Shown piece after piece: positions 46,042 through 53,736 of a stretch of 64,000 nt of DNA (the first letter of the stretch is position 1; the number at the start of each line of letters is the position of its first letter). Location: the NCBI RefSeq assembly GCF_009296165.1, contig NZ_VUAZ01000052.1, positions 1-64,000 on the forward strand, written 5' to 3'. Both the position numbers and the translations under genes were made by a program. This stretch comes from Pseudomonas kitaguniensis (GTDB lineage: Bacteria; Pseudomonadota; Gammaproteobacteria; Pseudomonadales; Pseudomonadaceae). A model generated the notes under the pieces. The model searched no databases. It worked only from the letters and a program-made list of their open reading frames with translations, and was not told where the DNA came from.

Positions 46042-48119
46042 AAGTCCAGAGTGACTCCGGTATAAAGCGCGCGACCATCTCCCGGAGAGTGCAGCGACCC
46101 TCGGGCACCGTCCGGGTCGTACCACACGTATTCGTAATAGCGGTTGGTGAGGTTTTTCAGCTGCAGGTCGACGCTCACCGACGGCGTCACTTTGTAGGTT
46201 GCACCGAGGTTCATCAGTACGTAACCGCCATACGTGCCTTGGGTGTTTTCGCGCTCCAGGTAATAGTCGGTCTGGCCGTTCATCCACGCAGTCAACTGCA
46301 ACGCAGGTGTCGCCTCGTAGCTGATGCCGGCGTTGTAGAGGTGATGGGGGATGTGGTCGATTTGCTGACCTTTGCTGTCAGGTAACGTGGCACTTGGCTG
46401 GAGTATTTTCGAATACTGCCAAGAGTAGGCCAGCCACAGTTCAGTGCGGTCGTTGGGGTGCAGGTTCACCTGTAAATCGTAACCCCAGCGCCGGGTTTCG
46501 CCGACGTTATCCGACTCGCCGCTTGGGTCGTTCAGCCTGCGACTGACTTCCCCGGAGGCCTCTTGCTGCCAATAGGCGACACGCCCGTCCACCCAGTCAG
46601 CCGGTGTGAACTTGATGCCGGTTTCCCAGCCGTCGTTGATCGACGGTGCCAGGTCGGTATCCCTGGGCGGAATTTTGTACGCCGCCGCACCCGTGCCGAC
46701 TTGAAAGGTACGCCCCCAGTTCGCGTAGACGCTGGCGACGTCCCACGGCGAATAGACCACGCTGAGCTTCGGCTGCTTGATCAGCCCGTAGTGGTTGATG
46801 TCGTAATCGGTGCCGGTCATTTCATTGGTGAAGTTGCCCTGAATTTTATCGACGCGGTAGGCCGGTACGATCTTCAGGGACTCGAACGGTTTGATCTCGG
46901 CCTGGACATAAGCGCCGTAGGTGTCGAAGTCAAACTGCTGGTCGCGCGTGGTGGCCAGGCGCGCACGCTCTTTGCTGCGATAGCGCTCACTTTTGTTTTG
47001 CTGCTGTTGTACGTCTGCGCCACCTTCCAGCGCGAAATCGTAGAGCCAGCTGACTTCAGGTCGCCAGGTCAAAGAGGTGAGGGCGCCATACTGTGTCTCG
47101 TAGGCGTCGCGCTCTTGCTGCGAGCTTGTGCGCCAATACTGCGTCCAACGCCTGTCATCAAAGGTATTCACGTAGGTTTTCGCTGACCAAGCCAGCGTAT
47201 CAGCCAGGTCTGTGTCGACATGCAGGCTGACCTGATTCATGCGCCGCGTGCCTGTGTCGGTAGCGTTAAAACGGTTGGTCATTTGGGGATGACGACGCGC
47301 ATCCTCCTCAGTCAGATAACCCGGCTCCTGTGCCTCGGTTTCGTAGTGACGGGCGATCAGGCCGATGCGGTAGCTGTCATCGTCCGGCGTGTAGAACCAT
47401 TTGCCCGACATCGAAAACTTGTCTGCCTGAGCGTGATCCCGGTAACCAGCGGATTTCTGATAGGCGAAGAAGTAGTTCTGCGTCCAATTGCTGCTTTGAA
47501 TGCCCTTGGCGAGTTGGGCCTCCTGAGTATTGAAGCTGCCATACCGCAGGCGCGCCTTGGTGTAGTCGCCACCGGTGCGGGTCAGCATATTGACGTTGCC
47601 GGCGATGTTATTCAGGCCATAGCGCGCATCACTGGTGCCACGCACCACCTCGATGCTGTCCAGCTCCATAGGGAAAATCATGTCCATGTACGGCATGTTG
47701 CCGTCATTGCTGTTACTCGGAATGCCGTCAATCAGCAGCTTGACCGCGTTGACTTCGCCTTCGCCGTTGAAGCCTCGAAACGAGATTTTGCCGGAGGTGG
47801 TGCCTTGGTTGAATTCAGTCAGCATCACGCCCGGTGCGCGGCTGAACAGCTCCCAGCTGTAGTTGACCGGCATTTTATCGAGGATGTCGGCGCCCAGAAT
47901 ATCGACTGAGCTGAGTACATTGCTGGTGTTCAGCGGGCCGCTGGCGGTGCCCTGGACGCTGACCGCGCCCAAGGTCAGCGTTGAGTTTTCGAGGTTGCCG
48001 GCGTCGGCCAGTGCCACTGACAGCGGGCTTGCTGCAAGCATGCCTATCGAGAGCAAGGGCCAGATAGAACAGCAAATAAACAAAGGCTTTGCACGCGGCA
48101 AAGTGATTGAACTAGGCAT
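46038..48119 (-). CDS. TonB-dependent outer-membrane receptor, substrate unknown
   Basis: This is a protein of about 693 residues. I choose the ATG at 48119 (MPSSITL), preceded by AGGAAG, over the longer frame to 48152. It has a signal peptide ending near ALA, then a plug domain (TLGAVSVQG, APGVML, ISFRGFNGEGEVN, LIDGIPS, IEVVRGTSDARYGLNNIAGNVN) and a beta barrel ending in an aromatic residue (VTLDF). There is no signalling domain. It converges on dat and lies 120 bp downstream of a DUF2946 gene on the same strand. DUF2946 proteins often accompany receptors for metals such as copper, so this may not belong to the siderophore system. The barrel is intact, without frameshifts. Confidence 0.82.
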   Translation of the reverse strand: MPSSITLPRAKPLFICCSIWPLLSIGMLAASPLSVALADAGNLENSTLTLGAVSVQGTASGPLNTSNVLSSVDILGADILDKMPVNYSWELFSRAPGVMLTEFNQGTTSGKISFRGFNGEGEVNAVKLLIDGIPSNSNDGNMPYMDMIFPMELDSIEVVRGTSDARYGLNNIAGNVNMLTRTGGDYTKARLRYGSFNTQEAQLAKGIQSSNWTQNYFFAYQKSAGYRDHAQADKFSMSGKWFYTPDDDSYRIGLIARHYETEAQEPGYLTEEDARRHPQMTNRFNATDTGTRRMNQVSLHVDTDLADTLAWSAKTYVNTFDDRRWTQYWRTSSQQERDAYETQYGALTSLTWRPEVSWLYDFALEGGADVQQQQNKSERYRSKERARLATTRDQQFDFDTYGAYVQAEIKPFESLKIVPAYRVDKIQGNFTNEMTGTDYDINHYGLIKQPKLSVVYSPWDVASVYANWGRTFQVGTGAAAYKIPPRDTDLAPSINDGWETGIKFTPADWVDGRVAYWQQEASGEVSRRLNDPSGESDNVGETRRWGYDLQVNLHPNDRTELWLAYSWQYSKILQPSATLPDSKGQQIDHIPHHLYNAGISYEATPALQLTAWMNGQTDYYLERENTQGTYGGYVLMNLGATYKVTPSVSVDLQLKNLTNRYYEYVWYDPDGARGSLHSPGDGRALYTGVTLDF

Positions 48120-48239
48120 AACGCACACTTCCTGATAACCAAGCGTATTCATCGGCGTTTAAGTGGCCACGCGCAGGCCGCACAAACACCGTGCAATGAA
48201 AACAGCGCCGAACATGCGTCGGCTAACTGCGAGGGTTAA

Positions 48240-48632
48240 TCAGGCGAAAGGCGAGGCGCGCGGGCTTAGGCTCGGCCAACGAATTCGAGGATGTAGCGTG
48301 GGTAATTCCAAGTAGACGAGCGCGGCGTCAGGCGTGTATCGCGGCAGGAAATTGCGGTAGTAGTTAGAGGGCAGTGCTGCCAGGCCGGCATGCCCACAGC
48401 AGCAATCGCCGTGTTGCATAAGGGTCTTGGAGGGCGTCTGCTGTTGAAGCGGATCGCTAAGTTTGACGAAACCAGGCGGCAGTACTTTTGAAGGGCCTGC
48501 GGAGCAAAAACCGCCCCACAGCATCAACTGCACGTCTGGCGTTTGCATAGCGCGGCTTAACGGCATGGCCAACATGTTTAACAACACGGCCAGGCAGGCA
48601 ATCCACGGGCAGATGCGTTTCAACGAAGACAT
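48240..48632 (-). CDS. DUF2946-like small exported/membrane protein
   Basis: This protein of about 130 residues begins with a membrane or signal segment (IACLAVLLNMLAM). It carries a characteristic CCCGHAGLAAL motif (Cys-Cys-Cys-Gly-His) and an upstream LMLWGGFCS, the pattern I associate with DUF2946. Cys and His residues suggest metal handling in the periplasm. I place the start at 48632 (MSSLKRI); the same frame extends to an ATG at 48725, adding a Cys-rich leader that looks less natural. It is followed on the same strand by the receptor at 48119, so the two are probably an operon. Specific function is unknown. Confidence 0.6.
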   Translation of the reverse strand: MSSLKRICPWIACLAVLLNMLAMPLSRAMQTPDVQLMLWGGFCSAGPSKVLPPGFVKLSDPLQQQTPSKTLMQHGDCCCGHAGLAALPSNYYRNFLPRYTPDAALVYLELPTLHPRIRWPSLSPRASPFA

Positions 48633-49105
48633 GCAAGAGTCGCTGCAAAGGGGCTGGCATTTAGCCAGAGTTCGATAGCGGTGTAAAATTCTATGGAGTG
48701 CGCTATTTCGCCGCACACTGAACAATGCACATTGTTAGTTAGCTAACCATAGTAGGCCGTTTACAAATCGTGTGTCGATGTCCTCAATCTGTCATATCGA
48801 AACCTTAGAGTACGCGCAAATGTAAGGAAATATTTCAGGCGCATGAGTTCAATAGCGCGTCGCCAAGTGCTTGTCGGCGATGATGCCCGCTATAGAATCT
48901 AATGACCCCGTTTTGGCCAGGAGCGTTATTGCTGCATAACTTTCCGAGTCAACCTGTTTTGTCTTGAGAGCGCGCATCTGCGATGCACACTTCGAAACGC
49001 AGGTTGTCTGTCCAACATGGATATTGACTTGCCTATGAACGCGCAGTTTTCGAAGGTTGATTGGCTGATTGCAAGCGTTGGCATCCCGGCACGGGTGTTG
49101 GCAGC
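48633..49105. other. divergent intergenic region
   Basis: This stretch separates the DUF2946/receptor pair (minus) from the secreted-protein series (plus). A perfect 10-bp palindrome GTTAGCTAAC lies at 48738-48747 and may be an operator for the minus-strand genes. A single CTGTCAT occurs near 48786, but no second half of a PHO box follows at the expected spacing. No RNA gene or convincing ORF was found. Confidence 0.35.
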
Positions 49106-50266
49106 ATGATCGCGCATGGAACCATAATGACACTGGCGGCGAGCGTAATGCTCAGCGCAAGTTTCGCAATGGCTGCTTCTGCACCCGTCAAAGACCAGAC
49201 TGTTGTCGCCGTCATTAAATTTGTGAAGCGCGCCGAAGGGCCAGGCTTGCGCTTCGATCCAGCGAGTTGCACCCCCTGCAGGCGAGTGACAGACCCCGAC
49301 TGGAACGCCGACAACCCGCGCGAGACGATCATTGCGCTGACAGTACCGCGCTCACGGATGCTCGAACTGAGGTTCGACGGCGCAGTGGCTAATACCTCGC
49401 GAGTGATTCTGGAGACCGGTGACATTCCGTTCAGGCTCGATGACGGGCGTTTGTACGTGGTACTGCCGCCACTGGCTGCGGATGCGATAACGGCCGCCGA
49501 AGTGTCCACGCATATCGTTGAGCAAGGTATGGTCCTGCGCTTCGAGCATGCTGACCCTGCACGTCGTGCGGGTTTTTATAGTCAAGGTGAGTTTCCTTCT
49601 GTGCAGCGCGCGGCGGCCAACGTGCTTGAGTTCGCGCAGCGTGAGGCCGTGCGTGACCTGGGGCTTGGGCACACGGTAGAAAGCCGCGGGCTGGGCAAGA
49701 TCCAGATCATGGGGTTCGACACCAATGCCCCCCACGGCCATGAAGATGCGCCGCCCCACATGCACATGCACCTGCGTTGGCCAGCGAACACCGGCACGCA
49801 AATCGCCCACTACTACATCGGCACGGACGGTCTGCTGCTGCACAACATTGTCGGCGTAAAAGGGATTGATGCCCCGGAAAGGCGCTTTGAGCGCGGGGAT
49901 TCATTTACCACGGTCGGCCCTGATGGTCGCCCGGTCTACACCCATCGCATTACGCCACAGGGCGCGCTGCAGATCACTCGTCCTGATGGCGCGATGTGCC
50001 TGATAGAGCCTGCCGGGGCAGGGCGCGAGGGCTTCGCAGGTGGAGCGAGTGTGAGCTGTTCCACCGGCACTAAACGGTTGGTCAACGTGGATGACGATCT
50101 GCACAAAGGCCGACTGAAAGTCAGCATCGACAATATTGAGGAGATCTACTACTACGACCCGGACACCGGCGTTTTGCTGTCCCCCAGGCAACCACCTCCC
50201 GTACCCCCTTCGGTGTATGTGGAAGCGGTGTCAGGCCCAGGCCTGTCATCGTCAGTGGCTGACTAG
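49106..50266 (+). CDS. secreted protein of unknown family with a His-rich HGHEDAPPHMHMH motif
   Basis: The protein has about 386 residues. A signal peptide is evident (hydrophobic TLAASVMLSASFAMA followed by small residues), so it is exported. I do not recognise the family. Striking features are a CTPC motif early in the mature protein, a metal-site-like run HGHEDAPPHMHMHLRWP near residue 215, a following AHYYIGTDGLLLHN and a proline-rich tail. The His cluster would suit a metalloenzyme or metal carrier. Start candidates are ATG 49106, which gives a complete signal peptide, and ATG 49127. The next gene, 59 bp downstream, is a secreted phosphodiesterase, and both precede a TonB system; the two may act on the same extracellular substrate. 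No function is assigned. Confidence 0.6.
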   Translation: MIAHGTIMTLAASVMLSASFAMAASAPVKDQTVVAVIKFVKRAEGPGLRFDPASCTPCRRVTDPDWNADNPRETIIALTVPRSRMLELRFDGAVANTSRVILETGDIPFRLDDGRLYVVLPPLAADAITAAEVSTHIVEQGMVLRFEHADPARRAGFYSQGEFPSVQRAAANVLEFAQREAVRDLGLGHTVESRGLGKIQIMGFDTNAPHGHEDAPPHMHMHLRWPANTGTQIAHYYIGTDGLLLHNIVGVKGIDAPERRFERGDSFTTVGPDGRPVYTHRITPQGALQITRPDGAMCLIEPAGAGREGFAGGASVSCSTGTKRLVNVDDDLHKGRLKVSIDNIEEIYYYDPDTGVLLSPRQPPPVPPSVYVEAVSGPGLSSSVAD

Positions 50267-50325
50267 CGCTGTTGCTTTCGCACGTACAAACCTAATCCAC
50301 TTCTGACCTTGCGGGAGTTAAGTCT

Positions 50326-51522
50326 ATGTTTTGTATACCGAGAATAGTTCTACTGTGCACATCGATAGTTGTTCTGGCGGCGCCATGCATTGCGCGCGCA
50401 GAGTACAACACCGACAAGATCGGCGGGATACTCAAAGACGCCCACAACGACCTTACGATTGTCTGCGCCCACCGCGGATTGCACGGCACCGCGATAGGCA
50501 CCAACGCTCACCCGGACTGGCTGCGCGATGTGCCGGAAAACTCGATCGCCGCCATTGAGCAGGCTGCCAGCAGTGGAATCGAGTGTTCGGAAATCGATCT
50601 TCAACTGGACCGCAACGGTAACGTGATCGTGTTGCATGATTCCAACCTCGGCCGAACCACCAACGCCTACACCACCGCAAACTCGACCGAGTATGACCCT
50701 TACGGGCATGGCGGCTATAACCCGAACTTGTCGAACTATTTTGGAAACACCCTGAATCTAAACCTTCGGCATCCCTCCCTGAATGGCTACAGCAACCAGA
50801 AATTGCCCACGTTCGATGCCATTTTGGACACGATCAAGCGCGATAAAATCGCGATGATCCTGCTGCTTGATGTAAAGAACATCGAAGCCGCCAAAAAAGC
50901 CTGGCAGAGCGTGAAGACGCACACCAACTGGTGGGGCACGCCGGCCGAGCGCTGGGTGTACTTCAAAATGCCGGTCAACGTGATTGGCACGACCGCTGCC
51001 AATTTTGAAGCCAAGGGCATCATGAATGCCCAGAGCGAAGCCGGACGCTTCCGCCTGATTCCGGTGTTTGGTGCAGACTTTATTGACGCCAGTGGCGGGC
51101 CGGCAAATTCGCTTATGAACTGGCAAGGTTACTACAACAAGGGTTATGTCTACGCCACCGAAGTGCGACTCAAGGAATATGACAACACACTCAGGTTTCC
51201 GCTGAACAACATCATGAACAGCTACTACGCCATGCGAACCACGCGCGATGTGAAAACCATGGGTGCTTATCAGCCTGTCGCGGAGACCAAGTTCTATAGC
51301 TTCTTTGCCGCCGATGGCCATTGCTGCACGGAGCCCAAGTACTGGCTGTGGAAATCCCAGAAGGGCTTTGGCCAAGAGACGGGGGATAACCGCACAAGCC
51401 TCAACTGGATCATGAACACCGCAGGCAAAAGTTTCAGCTACATCATTACGGACGATCCTCTGACTGCCATGTCGGCACTAAAAAATGATAACCGTCGAAA
51501 CACGGGTCTTATTTCAAACTAG
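50326..51522 (+). CDS. secreted glycerophosphodiester phosphodiesterase family protein
   Basis: This 398-residue protein has a signal peptide ending at ARA. The GDPD core is clear: AHRGLHG, then PENSIAAIEQAA, then CSEIDLQLDRNGNVIVLHDSNLGRTT, which supplies the metal-binding Glu and Asp and the two catalytic His of the TIM barrel. It would cleave glycerophosphodiesters to glycerol-3-phosphate and an alcohol outside the cytoplasm. A Cys pair near the end (GHCCTEP) is unusual. A good GGGAG lies about 8 bases before the ATG. Position before tonB-exbBD and a receptor suggests a nutrient-scavenging role; phosphate-starvation control is possible but no clear PHO box was found. Confidence 0.82.
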   Translation: MFCIPRIVLLCTSIVVLAAPCIARAEYNTDKIGGILKDAHNDLTIVCAHRGLHGTAIGTNAHPDWLRDVPENSIAAIEQAASSGIECSEIDLQLDRNGNVIVLHDSNLGRTTNAYTTANSTEYDPYGHGGYNPNLSNYFGNTLNLNLRHPSLNGYSNQKLPTFDAILDTIKRDKIAMILLLDVKNIEAAKKAWQSVKTHTNWWGTPAERWVYFKMPVNVIGTTAANFEAKGIMNAQSEAGRFRLIPVFGADFIDASGGPANSLMNWQGYYNKGYVYATEVRLKEYDNTLRFPLNNIMNSYYAMRTTRDVKTMGAYQPVAETKFYSFFAADGHCCTEPKYWLWKSQKGFGQETGDNRTSLNWIMNTAGKSFSYIITDDPLTAMSALKNDNRRNTGLISN

Positions 51523-51750
51523 TTGTTTGATAGCCGTTGGGTGAGTGAACACTTTTATTACGCCGGCCGGATGCGCATGCCGTGTCCGGTCGATAGCGTG
51601 CTGTCTAACGGTCTATTGGAAAGACAGGTGGCTGTTATTCAATCAACTGAAGTTGTTGTCATCATAATAAAAACAGCCGCATCGACGCGATATTTAAAAG
51701 CCTTTTTAAAGCGCCATGCTGCTATTTATTTTGTCCCGATTGGTGATGTT
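51523..51750. other. intergenic region upstream of tonB
   Basis: This AT-richer gap holds the likely promoter for the tonB-exbB-exbD-receptor series. I saw no convincing Fur box. A single CTGTTAT near 51631 resembles half a PHO box, without a properly spaced partner. No coding content was found. Confidence 0.3.
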
Positions 51751-52559
51751 ATGTTCGCGTTACTTTCATCGCGTCATCCTGCGCAACTTTTTCGCGACTG
51801 CGATCTGTTGCGTGCTTCGCCGGCAGTTACGTTCGATACCCCCGCGACACCTTTACCGGCAGTCGCTGTGCCCCGCAGTGGCGTGGGGCCTATTGCTTGT
51901 GTATGCCTTGTTGCATTGGGTATGCATGCGGCGGGCTTTCTATGGTTTCGCAACAGCGCGCCCGCGCAGCCTTTACCGCCTATCACCCGGCCGATGCCGA
52001 TTGCAATGCAAATGGTTGCCAAGCCCAAGCCGCCGCCTCCAATGCCGGCGGTTGAACAACCGGCGCGCCGCCACCCGTTACACCGGCACCGCCCCCCAAA
52101 CCTGTGGCCACCGCGCCGAAGGCTGAGGCGCCACGCGCGCAGCCCGCCAAGCCACCGGCCAAACCACAACCTGCCCAGAAGCCGGCTGTCGAGAAGCAAC
52201 CGCCTGCTGCGGCGCCCCAATCGATGCCGACCCAGCGACCTGCGCCAGCTTCGCCCGTCAGCCGCGAACCGACTACCACGGCACCCATCGGCCGCGCCGG
52301 TTACTTGAACAACCCGCCACCGGTGTATCCGCCCGCAGCGGCCAAACGGCATCAGCAAGGCACGACAGTGCTGCGCGTGCATGTACTGGCCAACGGTCGC
52401 CCGGACCAGGTTGAGGTTGCTCAGTCCAGTGGTTTTTCGGCCCTGGACGATGCCGCCCGCGCGGCTGTTCGACAGTGGTCCTTCACTCCTGCCAAGCGCG
52501 GTGACAGCCCGGTCGATGGCTGGGTCAACGTTCCGCTTGCCTTCACTCTCGCTCCTTGA
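51751..52559 (+). CDS. tonB: TonB-family energy transducer, frameshifted near 52066
   Basis: One protein is split over two frames. The first (ATG 51751) has a membrane anchor (VCLVALGMHAAGFLWF) and the beginning of a Pro-rich linker (KPKPPPPMPAVEQPA). The second continues the linker (PAPPPKPVATAPKAE) and has the complete TonB C-terminal domain (PPVYPPAAAKRHQQG, VEVAQSSGFSALDDAA, WSFTPA). Adding one C at about 52066 joins them as VEQPAPPPVTPAPPPK. If repaired, the protein has about 270 residues and spans the periplasm to energise receptors together with ExbB and ExbD, which follow within 11 bp. As written it would be truncated before its receptor-contacting domain. Confidence 0.8.
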
Positions 52560-52570
52560 GGCGCCTTACC

Positions 52571-53257
52571 ATGACAATCGACTACTCAACGCTGATTCAG
52601 CAAAGCTCCATGGGCATTCTGCTGCTGTTCTCATTGGCGACCTGGGCCGTACTGCTGCTCAAGGCCTGGCAGCAGGGCAGGGTGAAAAGCCAGAACAAGC
52701 GCTATGCGCAGGCGTTCTGGGCCGCGCAGGATTTTGATACGGCGTTGCACAGCGGTCCGCAAAAAAGCCAGTTGGCGCGTCTTGCGCAAGTCACCACGCA
52801 AGCGCTGTCCGGCGGCCACGATGGCCACGAACCGGCTGACAGCTGGAGCCGCCAGGAACTGCTGGAGCGCAGCCTGCATCAGCAGATTTACGCTGAACGA
52901 CGCACCCTTGAAAGCGGCATGATCGTGCTCGCCTCCATCGGCAGCACCGCGCCTTTTATCGGCCTGTTCGGTACGGTGTTCGGCATCATCCATGCCCTGC
53001 AAGCCATCAGCACAGCCAAGTCAGCGAGCATTGCGGTGGTGGCAGGGCCGATCGGCGAAGCCTTGATCGCCACCGGCGTCGGCATTGCCGTGGCGGTGCC
53101 GGCAGTGCTCGCCTACAACTTTTTCAGCCGCCGATTGAAACTCATGGTGGCCGACCTGGATGTGTTTGCGGTCGACCTGCTGAACCGCGCCCAACGCCAT
53201 GCCTTCAGATTGAAAGGCGAGCGTGACGCTGGTCGCAGCCTGAGCGGGGTGGCTTGA
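52571..53257 (+). CDS. exbB: ExbB/MotA/TolQ-family proton channel protein
   Basis: This is a protein of about 228 residues with the ExbB layout: an N-terminal membrane helix (GILLLFSLATWAVLLLKAW), a cytoplasmic loop, and two later helices containing the family motif SIGSTAPFIGLFGTVFGI and EALIATGVGIAVAVPAVLAYN. It forms the inner-membrane motor with ExbD and drives TonB. The ATG at 52571 is 11 bp after the tonB stop, and exbD begins one base after its own stop. Confidence 0.92.
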   Translation: MTIDYSTLIQQSSMGILLLFSLATWAVLLLKAWQQGRVKSQNKRYAQAFWAAQDFDTALHSGPQKSQLARLAQVTTQALSGGHDGHEPADSWSRQELLERSLHQQIYAERRTLESGMIVLASIGSTAPFIGLFGTVFGIIHALQAISTAKSASIAVVAGPIGEALIATGVGIAVAVPAVLAYNFFSRRLKLMVADLDVFAVDLLNRAQRHAFRLKGERDAGRSLSGVA

Positions 53258-53258
53258 G

Positions 53259-53663
53259 ATGGCCTTCTCTTCAAGCCACGACGACGATGCAATCAGTGAC
53301 ATCAACATCACGCCTCTGGTCGACGTGATGCTGGTGCTGCTGGTGGTGTTTATCGTGACCGCACCGTTACTGACCAATGCGATACCGCTCGATTTGCCGC
53401 AGACAGTCGCCACGGCGCCGCTGGACGACGCCAAGCCGGTGGCTATCAGCATCGACGCCAAAGGCGGGTTGTTCGTCGACGACCAGCCTGTGCCCGAAGC
53501 GCAATTGCCGGACACCCTGCAGAACCTGCGTGCGCGTGACCCGGACGTGGCGCTGACCCTGCGTGCCGACACCGCGACCGACTACGGGCACGTTGCCAGG
53601 GTGCTGGCAGACGTGCAAAGCGCGGGCATAACCCGCTTGGCGGTAATCACCGAAAGTCCCTGA
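53259..53663 (+). CDS. exbD: ExbD/TolR-family biopolymer transport protein
   Basis: This 134-residue protein has a short cytoplasmic N-terminus, one membrane helix with the conserved acidic residue (INITPLVDVMLVLLVVFIVTAP) and a periplasmic domain with the usual DKxxx-like fold end (YGHVARVLADVQSAGI). It is the partner of ExbB in the TonB motor. It directly follows exbB and precedes a TonB-dependent receptor by 73 bp. Confidence 0.92.
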   Translation: MAFSSSHDDDAISDINITPLVDVMLVLLVVFIVTAPLLTNAIPLDLPQTVATAPLDDAKPVAISIDAKGGLFVDDQPVPEAQLPDTLQNLRARDPDVALTLRADTATDYGHVARVLADVQSAGITRLAVITESP

Positions 53664-53736
53664 TGACTGCCATTGCGATTAATAAAAACACGGCGCCAGA
53701 GCCTGTCGCCTCATTAAGCCTTTAGGAAACGCTTTC

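Noticed and set aside
44560-46287. Open frame of 575 codons on the minus strand opposite dat
   Set aside because: dat has all aminotransferase motifs on the plus strand; the antisense frame is a compositional shadow.
48760-48810. PHO box upstream of the secreted-protein series
   Set aside because: Only one CTGTCAT half is present; the second half at the required spacing does not match.
51600-51700. Fur or PHO site upstream of tonB
   Set aside because: Candidate stretches match too few consensus positions, and the half sites are wrongly spaced.
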